A DNA stretch of 64,000 nucleotides from Tragulus kanchil (Eukaryota; Chordata; Mammalia; Artiodactyla; Tragulidae). The translations under genes and the position numbers were made by a program. The stretch is from positions 176,075,298 through 176,139,297 of the forward strand of contig JAIOJX010000030.1 in the NCBI GenBank assembly GCA_022376925.1, given 5' to 3'. The notes beneath the pieces are model-generated. The model ran no database searches. It was not told the origin of the DNA and saw nothing but the letters and a program-made list of their open reading frames with translations. Below, one piece after another: positions 1-12,174 of this stretch. Numbering within the stretch: position 1 is the stretch's first letter; each line of letters opens with the position of its first letter.

Positions 1-729
1 GGTCCAGCTTCGTTCACAATAGCATAGTTGTTGTTTGTTCTAAAAATATAATTGTGCTCCTACTGGGTACCATTTTGGAAGTGACAAGACCTCTTAGGAG
101 GCTCTTTTAATAATCAAGGTGGGACTTGGGGGGTTGGAGCAAGGTGGTTACTATGGAGATGAGAGCTGCCATCCATTAGAGAACTGCTTCAGAGGCAGAC
201 CTCCTCAGACCAGCTGGATGTGGAGGTGAGGGAGAGTGGGAAAGCAAGAATGACTCCTCAGGATTCTTACTTGAGCATATGGGTAGGGTGCAGTCAAATG
301 GAGGAAGACTCAGTGAGAAAAAGGCCTGACTTTTCCTAATTTGTTCATTTGCTTGGTGTCCATTGCTTTTTCAAAGTTATTATCATTGGTTGGTCTTAAG
401 CAGTATCTCATCTGCAGATGAGAATCATCTTTAGTATTTAAGATATTCACCAGATGACTGGGTCTTCTCACAAACATTATTGAATAAAGGCTAGCACCAC
501 TGTCAAGTTGAAAATAGTGAATTTCCGTTTTTTCCTCAGGTGTTTGTGATGTCATGTGTACCGGCAAAGGGGAACAGAAAGTAGTGCAAACTCAAATAAT
601 ATTTTCACTGTAGATGTGTTTGTGTATATAAACAGTCTTAATGTTGAGTTTTCACCTCAAAAGCAATAAACATGCAAACAGGAAACTGTGATCAATGCGA
701 GGGGAAAAGATTACATAAAAACTGAGTGA

Positions 730-1485
730 GCTCAGATACTGGATTAAACAAAGACTTAAAAGCAGCTGTTATACTTAAAGGAGTAAGGGAAAGTATTTTC
801 AAAGAATTGGTAGAATATACAGTGTGAATCAACAAATAGAGACTCATAACAGACAAACGGATATGATAAAAGAAGAACCAAGTGAAATTTCTAGAATTGA
901 AAGCATAATAACTGAAGAGTTCCCTAGGAGAACTCAGTAGCAGATTGGAAATGGTAGGTGTCAGAATCCATGAACTTGAAGGTCAGCCAAGAGAAAATTT
1001 CCAAACCAAAAAACAAAGAGGAAAAAAAAAATTGAGGCAGATCCACAGAGGTCTGTGTGGCAGTATCAAACTTTTCAGCATGATTTTACCACATGTGTAA
1101 GAAGAGTCCCAGCTGGAGAAGGGAGAGAGAAACGGACAAAACATTTGTGCAGAAATTATCTAAATGTTTATCAGACTTGATGAAAATTATCTTAGTTCCA
1201 AGCTGTTCATTGAACTTCAACTAGGATAAACACAAATGGGAAATATACCTAGATATGTCATAGTCACAGTGCCGGAAGACAGAATCTTTAAAACAGCAAG
1301 AGAAAAGTCCTTTATCACATGCAGGCCAACAGTAATGTGATTAGTGACTGCTTTTTCATCAGAAACAATGGAAGTCAGAAAATGGTGGAGTGATACAGTC
1401 AAGGGGCTGGAAAGAAAAAAAAAAAAGCACAACTAAGGCTTCTATATCTAGCAAAACTATCCTCTAAAAAATGAAGGAAGTCTGA
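730..1485 (+). mobile_element. Old LINE-1 ORF1-region fragment
   Basis: Sense-strand similarity to L1 ORF1: aagaattggtagaata near the start, gagtcccagctggagaagg in the middle, and ttttcatcagaaacaatgg followed by tctagcaaaactatcctc at the end. Frames are broken by stops and indels. Confidence 0.65.
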
Positions 1486-2231
1486 CTTTGGTTTTAGCAA
1501 AATGGAGTAGGCGTACACTTCCTGTTCTTCCTACTACATATGATTAAAACTCTGGACCCTACCTAGAAAAGGAACATAAAAGGTCCCTAAAAGGTGAAAA
1601 AAAGGCAGAGTAGCTGCAGACCTTGCGAGCCTAGGAGCAATGTGGGGATGGGTTCCATAGATTTTTCTTTTTGTCCCATATATCCCAGACTTGGAGCTGA
1701 AGAAACCACCTACCTACAGATGCCAAGGGGTGTAAACAAAGTCCCAAAGAAAGCCTACTGTCTCCACCCAAAGGAGCAAGTGGGAAACAGACACTGTAGA
1801 ATCCTGAAGACTTCTAGTCAGTAAACTACCCTGCTCCATGTAGGGACCATAGAAAAACTGCTCTTCTCCCATGCCTGCACAGGCCAAGGGGAGACCTCAT
1901 GCACCCTCATCACGCTGGATTAAGGTGTCATAATCTCTCTGCCAGGATGGTGTCAGAGAGGGCCAGGTGGGGTGCCAGGCTTGTCATCATTACCTGGCAG
2001 GAATGAGGCTGCCCCTCCCCATGGCATAAGTGGATGCCATGTGGGGAGCCCAGACTCTCATCTCCCCCAGCTGTAAGTGATGAGCCTTCTGTCTGAGGTG
2101 TCAGTGGAGGCTGAGTCGGGAGCCTGGACTTATGCTTCCACCTGGCAGTAAAGAGATGGCTCCCTCCCTTCCCCTGTCAGCATGATGCCAGAGTAAGCCA
2201 GTTGAAACAGGACGTTTAAGTAAGAGCCAGA

Positions 2232-2556
2232 GGGACATCCCTGGTGGCATACTAGATGAGAATCCTCCTGCCAGTGCAGGGGGCATGGATTTGATCTATG
2301 GTCCGGGAAAATCCCACATGCTGCAAAGCAGCCAAGCCTGTGTGCTACAACCACTGTGCCTGTGCCCTAGAGCCTGCAAACCACAGCTGCTGAGACCTGT
2401 GCATCTAGAGCCCAGTGCTCCACAAGAGAAGCCACCACAGTGAGAAGCCCGCACACTGCAATGAAGAGTAGCCCCACTTGCCACAACTCGAGAAAGCCCA
2501 TGCAAAGCAACAGAGACCCAGCACAGCCAAAAACAGACAAATAAATAATCTTAAAA
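2232..2556 (+). mobile_element. CHR-2-type SINE, copy 1
   Basis: Full-length tRNA-Glu-derived element starting gggacatccctggtggc. The long body (gagaagccaccacagtgag, gaagagtagccccac) is typical of the CHR family shared by ruminants, whales and hippos. It ends in agccaaaaacagacaaataaa. Confidence 0.88.
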
Positions 2557-2708
2557 ATTAAAATGAAACTCAGTAGTACATACTTAAATAAAAAGAGCTG
2601 GAATCCTGTAACATAGAAATGTAATTCAGGTTTCCATTGAATAATGAATTGTCATACCAGTAACAAAGGAGACACCAAACTAGATGGGGGTAAAAAAAAG
2701 AAAGACCA

Positions 2709-2972
2709 GGCTTCCTTGGTTGTCCAGTGGGTAAGGACACTGCCTTGCAGTGCAAGGGGTGCCAGTTCGATCCCTGGCGGAAAGATCCCACATGCCGTGG
2801 AGCGGCTGGACCGATATGTTCAACTACCGAGCCGGAGCTCTGGAGCGCATGCACCCAGAGCCAGTGCTCTGTGACTAGAGAGGCCACTGCGATGGGAGGC
2901 CCACACAGGCCAAAGAACAAAGACAAGTCAATGAAAGATCAATAGAAGTGGCCAAAAAAAGAAAAAAAAAAA
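2709..2972 (+). mobile_element. Type-1 tRNA-derived SINE, copy 1
   Basis: Pol III A-box-like tccagtgggtaagga and B-box-like gttcgatccc in the head. The body has gagcgcatgcacccagagcc and the tail caatagaagtggcc then poly-A. Flanking aaagacca repeats look like a target-site duplication. Confidence 0.9.
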
Positions 2973-3363
2973 GACCATTGATGGGTACTAACACAGATGA
3001 CAGAGATGTTTGAATTATCTGTTAAAGATTTTAAGGTAGCCGTGATAAAAACACATAAGCAAGACATTATGAACATGGTTGAAACAAATAAAAAAAAAAC
3101 AAGAATAGAAACTTCAGAGAAAGGAAATAGAAAATATAAGTGGGAACTAAAGGCAAATTTGAGAACTGAAAAATAGAATAACCAAAATAAAACCTTTGTA
3201 AATCGGTTCAGCATTAGAATAAAAGGGACAGAGGTGGAAAAATCTGTGAACTGGAAATGAAAACAAGTTTTCAGACCTGGCAGTAAAGAGATGGCTCCCT
3301 CCCTCCTGTCAGCATGATGCCAGAGTAAGCCAGTTGAAACAGGACGTTTAAGTAAGAGCCAGA

Positions 3364-3688
3364 GGGACATCCCTGGTGGCATACTAGATGAGAATCCTCC
3401 TGCCAGTGCAGGGGGCATGGATTTGATCTATGGTCCGGGAAAATCCCACATGCTGCAAAGCAGCCAAGCCTGTGTGCTACAACCACTGTGCCTGTGCCCT
3501 AGAGCCTGCAAACCACAGCTGCTGAGACCTGTGCATCTAGAGCCCAGTGCTCCACAAGAGAAGCCACCACAGTGAGAAGCCCGCACACTGCAATGAAGAG
3601 TAGCCCCACTTGCCACAACTCGAGAAAGCCCATGCAAAGCAACAGAGACCCAGCACAGCCAAAAACAGACAAATAAATAATCTTAAAA
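3364..3688 (+). mobile_element. CHR-2-type SINE, duplicated copy
   Basis: Second copy of 2232-2556 in tandem duplication 1. Confidence 0.87.
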
Positions 3689-3840
3689 ATTAAAATGAAA
3701 CTCAGTAGTACATACTTAAATAAAAAGAGCTGGAATCCTGTAACATAGAAATGTAATTCAGGTTTCCATTGAATAATGAATTGTCATACCAGTAACAAAG
3801 GAGACACCAAACTAGATGGGGGTAAAAAAAAGAAAGACCA

Positions 3841-4104
3841 GGCTTCCTTGGTTGTCCAGTGGGTAAGGACACTGCCTTGCAGTGCAAGGGGTGCCAGTTC
3901 GATCCCTGGCGGAAAGATCCCACATGCCGTGGAGCGGCTGGACCGATATGTTCAACTACCGAGCCGGAGCTCTGGAGCGCATGCACCCAGAGCCAGTGCT
4001 CTGTGACTAGAGAGGCCACTGCGATGGGAGGCCCACACAGGCCAAAGAACAAAGACAAGTCAATGAAAGATCAATAGAAGTGGCCAAAAAAAGAAAAAAA
4101 AAAA
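3841..4104 (+). mobile_element. Type-1 SINE, duplicated copy
   Basis: Second copy of 2709-2972 in tandem duplication 1. Confidence 0.9.
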
Positions 4105-4827
4105 GACCATTGATGGGTACTAACACAGATGACAGAGATGTTTGAATTATCTGTTAAAGATTTTAAGGTAGCCGTGATAAAAACACATAAGCAAGACATT
4201 ATGAACATGGTTGAAACAAATAAAAAAAAAACAAGAATAGAAACTTCAGAGAAAGGAAATAGAAAATATAAGTGGGAACTAAAGGCAAATTTGAGAACTG
4301 AAAAATAGAATAACCAAAATAAAACCTTTGTAAATCGGTTCAGCATTAGAATAAAAGGGACAGAGGTGGAAAAATCTGTGAACTGGAAATGAAAACAAGT
4401 TTTTCAGTCTGAATAATGGACAGAAAATAGGAAATGAATGAATGACATCTCAGGGAACTTTATGACTGTAAAAAAGATCATCTAACGTTTGTGTCTTGGG
4501 AGTCCCAGAGGAGAAAGGAAAGAGCATGAGGTGAAAGATAAGAAATAATGGTTGAAAACTTCCCACATTCGGGAGGAGACTTGAACCTGTAGTCAAAAGG
4601 CTAAGTGAATATTAAATAGGATCATCCCAAAGAAATCCATACCAAGACATACCATAATTAAACTTCTGAAAACCAGAGACAGAAAGTCTCAAAAGCAGCC
4701 AGAGAAAATTGACATCTTAACTATAGGGGATAAGCCAGTGTGACTGACACTGTGTGGTCTTCTCATCAGGGGTCCTAATAAAGGGCAGAAGAAACTGCAT
4801 GATACTTTCCCCCTATATTCCTTATGG

Positions 4828-5030
4828 TGCATGGTAAGTTGCTTCAGTCTTGTCTGACTCTTTGCAACCCTATGGACTGCAGTCTTCTCTGTCTGTGGGA
4901 TTCTGCAGGCAAGAATACTGAAGTAGGTAGTCATTCCCTTCTCCAGGGGATCTGCTAGACCCAGGAGCTGAACCCAGGTCACCTGCATGGCCTGCAGATT
5001 CTTTACGCTGAGACACTGGGGGAGCCCCAT
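4828..5030 (-). mobile_element. Bov-A2-type SINE, copy 1
   Basis: Contains aagttgcttcagtcttgtct and ends ctgggggagcccc. It is flanked by attccttatgg and gttccttatgg, a target-site duplication in the old L1. Confidence 0.88.
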
Positions 5031-5200
5031 GTTCCTTATGGACATGGTGTTTTAAGTGTTGAAAGAACTGGCAAACCCAGTTTATCTAGTGAAATGTCTT
5101 TTAGGAATAAGAGCAAATCAAGACATTTTCAAATGAAGGATATCTAGAGAATCTGCCACCAGCCGACCTATACTAAATGAATGTCTAAAAGGAGTACCCT

Positions 5201-5380
5201 ATGGGCTTCCCTTGTGGCTCAGTGGATAAGAACCTGTCTGCCAATGCAGGAGACACAGGTTCGATCCCTGAACCGGGAAGATCCCATATACCGCAGAGCA
5301 GCTAAACCCACAGATCAACAAAGACTCAGCACAACCAAAAATGAATAAATAAAAGTAAAATAAAATAAAATAAAATAAAA
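5201..5380 (+). mobile_element. Bov-tA-type SINE with (TAAAA)n tail, copy 1
   Basis: Head gggcttcccttgtggctcag with B box gttcgatccc, and tail of repeated taaaa units. Target-site duplication taaaaggagtaccct / taaaaggagttccct at 5186 and 5381. Confidence 0.9.
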
Positions 5381-5905
5381 TAAAAGGAGTTCCCTAAACA
5401 GAAAGAAATAATTAAAGAAAGAACCTTTGAACATCAGAATGGATGAAAGAACATGGTAAGGAAAAATATGTGTGTGTGCAGTAGGCTGTCCTTTCAGGAT
5501 TTCTAAGTTTTTTTGATGGTTGAGGCAGAAATAATGATGTTGATGTGTTTTAAGTACTGAGACCGTTTGTGTCTTGGGAGTCCCAGAGGAGAAAGGAAAG
5601 AGCATGAGGTGAAAGATAAGAAATAATGGTTGAAAACTTCCCACATTCGGGAGGAGACTTGAACCTGTAGTCAAAAGGCTAAGTGAATATTAAATAGGAT
5701 CATCCCAAAGAAATCCATACCAAGACATACCATAATTAAACTTCTGAAAACCAGAGACAGAAAGTCTCAAAAGCAGCCAGAGAAAATTGACATCTTAACT
5801 ATAGGGGATAAGCCAGTGTGACTGACACTGTGTGGTCTTCTCATCAGGGGTCCTAATAAAGGGCAGAAGAAACTGCATGATACTTTCCCCCTATATTCCT
5901 TATGG

Positions 5906-6108
5906 TGCATGGTAAGTTGCTTCAGTCTTGTCTGACTCTTTGCAACCCTATGGACTGCAGTCTTCTCTGTCTGTGGGATTCTGCAGGCAAGAATACTGAA
6001 GTAGGTAGTCATTCCCTTCTCCAGGGGATCTGCTAGACCCAGGAGCTGAACCCAGGTCACCTGCATGGCCTGCAGATTCTTTACGCTGAGACACTGGGGG
6101 AGCCCCAT
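5906..6108 (-). mobile_element. Bov-A2-type SINE, duplicated copy
   Basis: Copy of 4828-5030 in tandem duplication 2. Confidence 0.87.
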
Positions 6109-6278
6109 GTTCCTTATGGACATGGTGTTTTAAGTGTTGAAAGAACTGGCAAACCCAGTTTATCTAGTGAAATGTCTTTTAGGAATAAGAGCAAATCAAG
6201 ACATTTTCAAATGAAGGATATCTAGAGAATCTGCCACCAGCCGACCTATACTAAATGAATGTCTAAAAGGAGTACCCT

Positions 6279-6458
6279 ATGGGCTTCCCTTGTGGCTCAG
6301 TGGATAAGAACCTGTCTGCCAATGCAGGAGACACAGGTTCGATCCCTGAACCGGGAAGATCCCATATACCGCAGAGCAGCTAAACCCACAGATCAACAAA
6401 GACTCAGCACAACCAAAAATGAATAAATAAAAGTAAAATAAAATAAAATAAAATAAAA
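6279..6458 (+). mobile_element. Bov-tA-type SINE, duplicated copy
   Basis: Copy of 5201-5380 in tandem duplication 2. Confidence 0.88.
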
Positions 6459-6764
6459 TAAAAGGAGTTCCCTAAACAGAAAGAAATAATTAAAGAAAGA
6501 ACCTTTGAACATCAGAATGGATGAAAGAACATGGTAAGGAAAAATATGTGTGTGTGCAGTAGGCTGTCCTTTCAGGATTTCTAAGTTTTTTTGATGGTTG
6601 AGGCAGAAATAATGATGTTGATGTGTTTTTAAGTACATTTAGAAATACATAATGCAGTTATAAACAGGGGAAGCTAAAAAGATATAAAGGGAGGTAAATT
6701 TTCTATACTTCACTTGAATTGGTAAAAAATAATATCAGTAGACTATATTTTATATCTTATTGCA

Positions 6765-6865
6765 GTTTTATATATATATTATAAATATATATTTAATGTT
6801 TATATAGTAATATGCTATATATGTTATATATGTAATAAATATGTATATTATAGTAAATATATATG
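6765..6865. repeat. AT-rich low-complexity tract
   Basis: Irregular TATA/ATAT runs within the old LINE-1. Confidence 0.8.
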
Positions 6866-7639
6866 ACTGTGATTAAGTCCTATAAGTGAATAGAAATGAA
6901 TTTCTTTATGAAAATGTTCAAGGCAGAAAAAAGAAAAAAAGACAACAAGGAAAAAAAGACAACAAGAAAACAGAAAAACAACAGAAAATGATGATCTTAA
7001 GTCCTAAAATATCAATAGTTTCATTGAAAGCACAGTGGCCTAAATATTAAAAGACACATTGGCAAAGTGGATTGAAAAACATAACTGTTTACAGTTCTAC
7101 AAAAAACTCACTTCAAGCATAATGATATAATAGATTGAAAACAAAATGATGGGAAAGATGTTTTATGTGAACATTAATCAAAAAAAAAGCAGGAATGGAT
7201 ATTTTAATGTCACATAAAGTAGACTTCAAAGCAGAGAAAAATCACCAGAGTCAGGGAAAGATACTATAATACTAAATATGTATCCCCCAGTGAAAAGAGC
7301 TGAAGCATACAAAGCAAGAACTGACAAAATAGAAAGGAGAAATAGACTAACCTGCCGTGGTAGGTTGAGACGGTAGTGCTCCTTTCTCAGAGATTGGTAG
7401 TGTAACTAGATAGAAAATCAGCAAGGATATGGAAGAATTCACTATCATCAGCAGCATTCACGTGGATTCTTATCTGTTTCTGAACAAAATCTCTGTTCAG
7501 TGTGTGTTTTTACTTAGATTCCCAAGTTCTGATGGTGGAGGTTATGGGGGTATGGCGGCCTCCCTATTTACCAGATATATAGGCAGAAGGTGAGGTATTC
7601 AAACACTATGGTGTGTATCTCCTTGGTTGTCTTAACCTG

Positions 7640-7850
7640 CTTTCTTGGTTGCTCAGTGGTAAGGATTCTGTCCACAATGCAAGAGACACAGGTTTGATCC
7701 TTGGGCTGGGAAGATATCCTGGAGAAGGAAATGTTAACCCGATCCAGTCTTCTTCCCTGAAGAATCCCATGGATAGAGGAGCCTTGGCAGACTATAGTCC
7801 AGGGGTTGTGAAAGAGTCAGACATAGCGTAGCCACTAAGCAACAAACTTG
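7640..7850 (+). mobile_element. Bov-A2-type SINE, copy 1
   Basis: Head ttggttgctcagtggtaagg, body gaatcccatggatagaggag, end gtgaaagagtcagacatagc. Confidence 0.85.
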
Positions 7851-7901
7851 ACAGTGTGAGAAGACACTCATTTTGATTTATCAGTCCTTTCTTTTCTTTT
7901 C

Positions 7902-8235
7902 TTTTTTTAAAAGATTTATTTATTTTATTATTTATTTTTGGGCGGAGGTCGGTTTGGGGAGGGAGGGGAGTGGGCGGACCACTTCTATTGGTCTTTCATT
8001 TCTCTATTTTCATCCGTCTTTGTTCTTTGGCCCACGTGGGCCTCCCATCGCAGTGGCCTCTGTTGTCACAGAGCACTGGCTCTGGGCGCATGTGCTCCAG
8101 AGCTCCGGCTCGGTAATTGGACACATGGGTCCAGCTGCTCTGCAGCATGTGGGATCTTCCCAGGTCAGGGATCGAACCGGCGCCCCTTGCACTGCAAGGC
8201 GGTGTCCTTACCCACTGGACCACCAGGGGAAGCCC
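7902..8235 (-). mobile_element. Type-1 SINE, copy 1
   Basis: Complete antisense element from the aaaagatttatttatttta tail through ccacttctattggtctttc to accaggggaagccc. Target-site duplication tatcagtcctt at 7879 and 8236. Confidence 0.93.
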
Positions 8236-8289
8236 TATCAGTCCTTCCTTGAACAAAAAGAAACGGAGACATTTTCCGCTTATGTTCGT

Positions 8290-8603
8290 TTCCTGGGGAT
8301 GCTGTAACAAATTACCACATACTTGGTGGCTTGAAACAATAGAAATTTGTTGTCTTATAGTTCTGGCAGCTGAAGTCTGAGAGTAAGGTCCTGGTGGGGT
8401 GTATTCCCTTCAGAGTCTCCAGAATCCTTCCTTGTTTCTTCCTAGCTCCTGGCAGTCAGTTCCCCTGAATCCTTGGCATTCCTGGGCCCGTGGAGGCATC
8501 ACTCCAGTCTCTGCCTCCATCTTCACACGACCTTCTCTGTGTCCTTTCCTCCTGTTACCAAGACACCAGTCCCTGGATTTGGAGCTCACCATAATCCAGT
8601 ACT
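8290..8603. mobile_element. Old mammalian interspersed repeat, class unassigned (truncated copy)
   Basis: Carries gatgctgtaacaaattacc, then a stretch like the common ttattttctcacagttctgg motif, and ctccatcttcacacgacc. I recognise it as a widespread old repeat but cannot name the family. Cut off at the duplication junction. Confidence 0.5.
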
Positions 8604-8752
8604 GCTGTTTCAGTGTGTGTTTTTACTTAGATTCCCAAGTTCTGATGGTGGAGGTTATGGGGGTATGGCGGCCTCCCTATTTACCAGATATATAGGCAGA
8701 AGGTGAGGTATTCAAACACTATGGTGTGTATCTCCTTGGTTGTCTTAACCTG

Positions 8753-8963
8753 CTTTCTTGGTTGCTCAGTGGTAAGGATTCTGTCCACAATGCAAGAGAC
8801 ACAGGTTTGATCCTTGGGCTGGGAAGATATCCTGGAGAAGGAAATGTTAACCCGATCCAGTCTTCTTCCCTGAAGAATCCCATGGATAGAGGAGCCTTGG
8901 CAGACTATAGTCCAGGGGTTGTGAAAGAGTCAGACATAGCGTAGCCACTAAGCAACAAACTTG
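8753..8963 (+). mobile_element. Bov-A2-type SINE, duplicated copy
   Basis: Copy of 7640-7850 in tandem duplication 3. Confidence 0.85.
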
Positions 8964-9014
8964 ACAGTGTGAGAAGACACTCATTTTGATTTATCAGTCC
9001 TTTCTTTTCTTTTC

Positions 9015-9348
9015 TTTTTTTAAAAGATTTATTTATTTTATTATTTATTTTTGGGCGGAGGTCGGTTTGGGGAGGGAGGGGAGTGGGCGGACCACTTCTA
9101 TTGGTCTTTCATTTCTCTATTTTCATCCGTCTTTGTTCTTTGGCCCACGTGGGCCTCCCATCGCAGTGGCCTCTGTTGTCACAGAGCACTGGCTCTGGGC
9201 GCATGTGCTCCAGAGCTCCGGCTCGGTAATTGGACACATGGGTCCAGCTGCTCTGCAGCATGTGGGATCTTCCCAGGTCAGGGATCGAACCGGCGCCCCT
9301 TGCACTGCAAGGCGGTGTCCTTACCCACTGGACCACCAGGGGAAGCCC
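9015..9348 (-). mobile_element. Type-1 SINE, duplicated copy
   Basis: Copy of 7902-8235 in tandem duplication 3. Confidence 0.93.
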
Positions 9349-9402
9349 TATCAGTCCTTCCTTGAACAAAAAGAAACGGAGACATTTTCCGCTTATGTTC
9401 GT

Positions 9403-9836
9403 TTCCTGGGGATGCTGTAACAAATTACCACATACTTGGTGGCTTGAAACAATAGAAATTTGTTGTCTTATAGTTCTGGCAGCTGAAGTCTGAGAGTAAG
9501 GTCCTGGTGGGGTGTATTCCCTTCAGAGTCTCCAGAATCCTTCCTTGTTTCTTCCTAGCTCCTGGCAGTCAGTTCCCCTGAATCCTTGGCATTCCTGGGC
9601 CCGTGGAGGCATCACTCCAGTCTCTGCCTCCATCTTCACACGACCTTCTCTGTGTCCTTTCCTCCTGTTACCAAGACACCAGTCCCTGGATTTGGAGCTC
9701 ACCATAATCCAGTATGACCTCATCTGAACTAATACAAAATTCACAAATCTACCAAGTCCTTATTTCCATATTAGGTCATAGACTGAGGCTCTGGGTGAAC
9801 ATGAATTTGAGGGGGACGCTATTCAACCCATTACAC
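9403..9836. mobile_element. Old mammalian interspersed repeat, class unassigned (complete copy)
   Basis: Same element as 8290, reading on to attcaacccattacacac, which resembles the usual family end. Confidence 0.5.
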
Positions 9837-10769
9837 ACTGTTAGTAATTTTTCTGCTTTTGTTTTGTTTTGTTCTGTGAAGTGGTAAGCATTTCAAACAG
9901 ATGTAGCTAATCCTGTATCATGTATCCTGCAACAATCGTTTTATTTATAGGGATTGGTTGAGCACCCACCTAGAGGACTGTATTAACTGCTGTGTTCTTA
10001 TCAGCCGGGGTGACTCCCGCTAGGGCTTGGGCCCCTTGGATGAGTGTCATTTTCATTGATTGCAGATTTGATTCATATGAGATGGTGATGAAAGGGCTTG
10101 TTCTCTATTTTGTTCTCATTCCTTCCTGTTGACAAATCAGCTCCTTCTTGTTCTTGGATCTAACTTGACAAAAGAATTTAATCTTGCATGGTGGCAGATA
10201 CTGTGAGAGACTTTAATCAGAATTTAGACTGTGGTTTGGTACAGTGTAACCCCACCTGGGGGAGAGCCACCTGAAGCAGAATGCAAGAATCCCCAAGTGA
10301 GAAGCGTAACGTAGCAGAGAGCGGCCATTCTGTGGGCTAATGGCACAGCTGTAAATGCTTTCATCTCTATTTTGGTGAATTCTCGGTGATTATGCTGATT
10401 CTACAGAATAATAAACTCACCCAGTAGATTCTGTTGTAATAGTTGTCAGATTCCAGATATTCCTGGGGAGGTCACAGCGGTGTGAAGTCATTATTTTCAG
10501 ATGTAGTTCTTCTCATTTATAGCTTGCTCATTTGTAATCAACAAAAGTTTAGTAGTGTAACATAAAGCAGTTAAGGCCATGGAAATAACTGTGGCTTTGC
10601 AGTGGCATGAAGGAGGAGAGCTAGTGACTTAGTGACAGTTTTTAAGTACCTGAAAATGCTTAGAAGAAAACATGAACTTCTGCCCACAAGCTGATGTTTT
10701 CCAATCAGTGTGTGAACTGTGCTCGGAGATAACATAGTTCTTTTAAGTTCTGCCATTTAGGTCTGGGCC
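9837..10769 (+). other. SUMF1 intron, unique sequence
   Basis: No exon, repeat or RNA gene recognised. Partly repeated at 10989-11921 and 12740-13003 through duplications 4 and 5. Confidence 0.6.
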
Positions 10770-10796
10770 GTTGACAAGCAAAAGGAAAACTGAGAT

Positions 10797-10909
10797 TTCC
10801 TCATGACTCTGCCAGTAAAGGATCCTCTTGCGATGCAGGAGACCTGGTTTTGATCCCAGGTCGGAAAGATCCCCTGGAGAAGGGAATGGCAACCCCTCCA
10901 GTACTCTTG
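10797..10909 (+). mobile_element. Bov-A2-type SINE, truncated at a duplication junction
   Basis: First part of the element seen complete at 11949. It stops at ccagtactcttg. Confidence 0.85.
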
Positions 10910-11948
10910 CCTTATTTCCATATTAGGTCATAGACTGAGGCTCTGGGTGAACATGAATTTGAGGGGGACGCTATTCAACCCATTACACACTGTTAGTAAT
11001 TTTTCTGCTTTTGTTTTGTTTTGTTCTGTGAAGTGGTAAGCATTTCAAACAGATGTAGCTAATCCTGTATCATGTATCCTGCAACAATCGTTTTATTTAT
11101 AGGGATTGGTTGAGCACCCACCTAGAGGACTGTATTAACTGCTGTGTTCTTATCAGCCGGGGTGACTCCCGCTAGGGCTTGGGCCCCTTGGATGAGTGTC
11201 ATTTTCATTGATTGCAGATTTGATTCATATGAGATGGTGATGAAAGGGCTTGTTCTCTATTTTGTTCTCATTCCTTCCTGTTGACAAATCAGCTCCTTCT
11301 TGTTCTTGGATCTAACTTGACAAAAGAATTTAATCTTGCATGGTGGCAGATACTGTGAGAGACTTTAATCAGAATTTAGACTGTGGTTTGGTACAGTGTA
11401 ACCCCACCTGGGGGAGAGCCACCTGAAGCAGAATGCAAGAATCCCCAAGTGAGAAGCGTAACGTAGCAGAGAGCGGCCATTCTGTGGGCTAATGGCACAG
11501 CTGTAAATGCTTTCATCTCTATTTTGGTGAATTCTCGGTGATTATGCTGATTCTACAGAATAATAAACTCACCCAGTAGATTCTGTTGTAATAGTTGTCA
11601 GATTCCAGATATTCCTGGGGAGGTCACAGCGGTGTGAAGTCATTATTTTCAGATGTAGTTCTTCTCATTTATAGCTTGCTCATTTGTAATCAACAAAAGT
11701 TTAGTAGTGTAACATAAAGCAGTTAAGGCCATGGAAATAACTGTGGCTTTGCAGTGGCATGAAGGAGGAGAGCTAGTGACTTAGTGACAGTTTTTAAGTA
11801 CCTGAAAATGCTTAGAAGAAAACATGAACTTCTGCCCACAAGCTGATGTTTTCCAATCAGTGTGTGAACTGTGCTCGGAGATAACATAGTTCTTTTAAGT
11901 TCTGCCATTTAGGTCTGGGCCGTTGACAAGCAAAAGGAAAACTGAGAT

Positions 11949-12147
11949 TTCCTCATGACTCTGCCAGTAAAGGATCCTCTTGCGATGCAGGAGACCTGGT
12001 TTTGATCCCAGGTCGGAAAGATCCCCTGGAGAAGGGAATGGCAACCCCCTCCAGTACTCTTGCCTGGAGAATTCCACAGACAGAGGAGCCTGGCAGGCCA
12101 CTGTCCATGGGGTCACAAGGAATTAGAGCCGACCGAGTAAGTAACAT
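11949..12147 (+). mobile_element. Bov-A2-type SINE, complete
   Basis: Flanked by an unusually long target-site duplication, about 27 bp with one mismatch (11922-11948 and 12148-12174; begins gttgacaag, ends actgagat). Confidence 0.92.
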
Positions 12148-12174
12148 GTTGACAAGGAAAAGGAAAACTGAGAT

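Larger units (their letters stand above)
2140..4407. repeat. Tandem duplication 1 (unit ~1.13 kb)
   Basis: Unit A 2140-3274 is followed directly by unit B 3275-4407. Both start acctggcagtaaagagatgg. Near the start, A reads ccctcccttcccctgtcag where B reads ccctccctcctgtcag. After the unit, B continues into new sequence (tttttcagtctgaataatgg). Confidence 0.95.
4486..6636. repeat. Tandem duplication 2 (period 1078)
   Basis: Unit A 4486-5556 and unit B 5564-6636 both begin cgtttgtgtcttgggagtcc. About 7 unmatched bases (gagac region) sit at the junction. Confidence 0.95.
1500..7490 (+). mobile_element. Old LINE-1: 5'UTR, ORF1 and start of ORF2, interrupted
   Basis: 1900-2230 resembles an L1 5'UTR (gccaggtggggtgccaggct, gtggatgccatgtggg). 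2960-5560 resembles ORF1 (gggagtcccagaggagaaag, cagccagagaaaattgacatc). 6640-7450 resembles the start of ORF2 (gtggattgaaaaacataact, aaactcacttcaagcataat, agaaaatcagcaaggatatgg). SINEs and two 1.1-kb duplications interrupt it. Many stops; not coding. Confidence 0.7.
7496..9714. repeat. Tandem duplication 3 (period 1113)
   Basis: Units start ttcagtgtgtgtttttact at 7496 and 8609. Unit A breaks off after ccataatccagtact, whereas B reads on as ccataatccagtatgacc. Confidence 0.95.
9758..12063. repeat. Tandem duplication 4 (period 1152)
   Basis: Units start ccttatttccatattaggtc at 9758 and 10910. Unit A ends inside a Bov-A2 SINE (ccagtactcttg); B completes that SINE. Confidence 0.95.
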
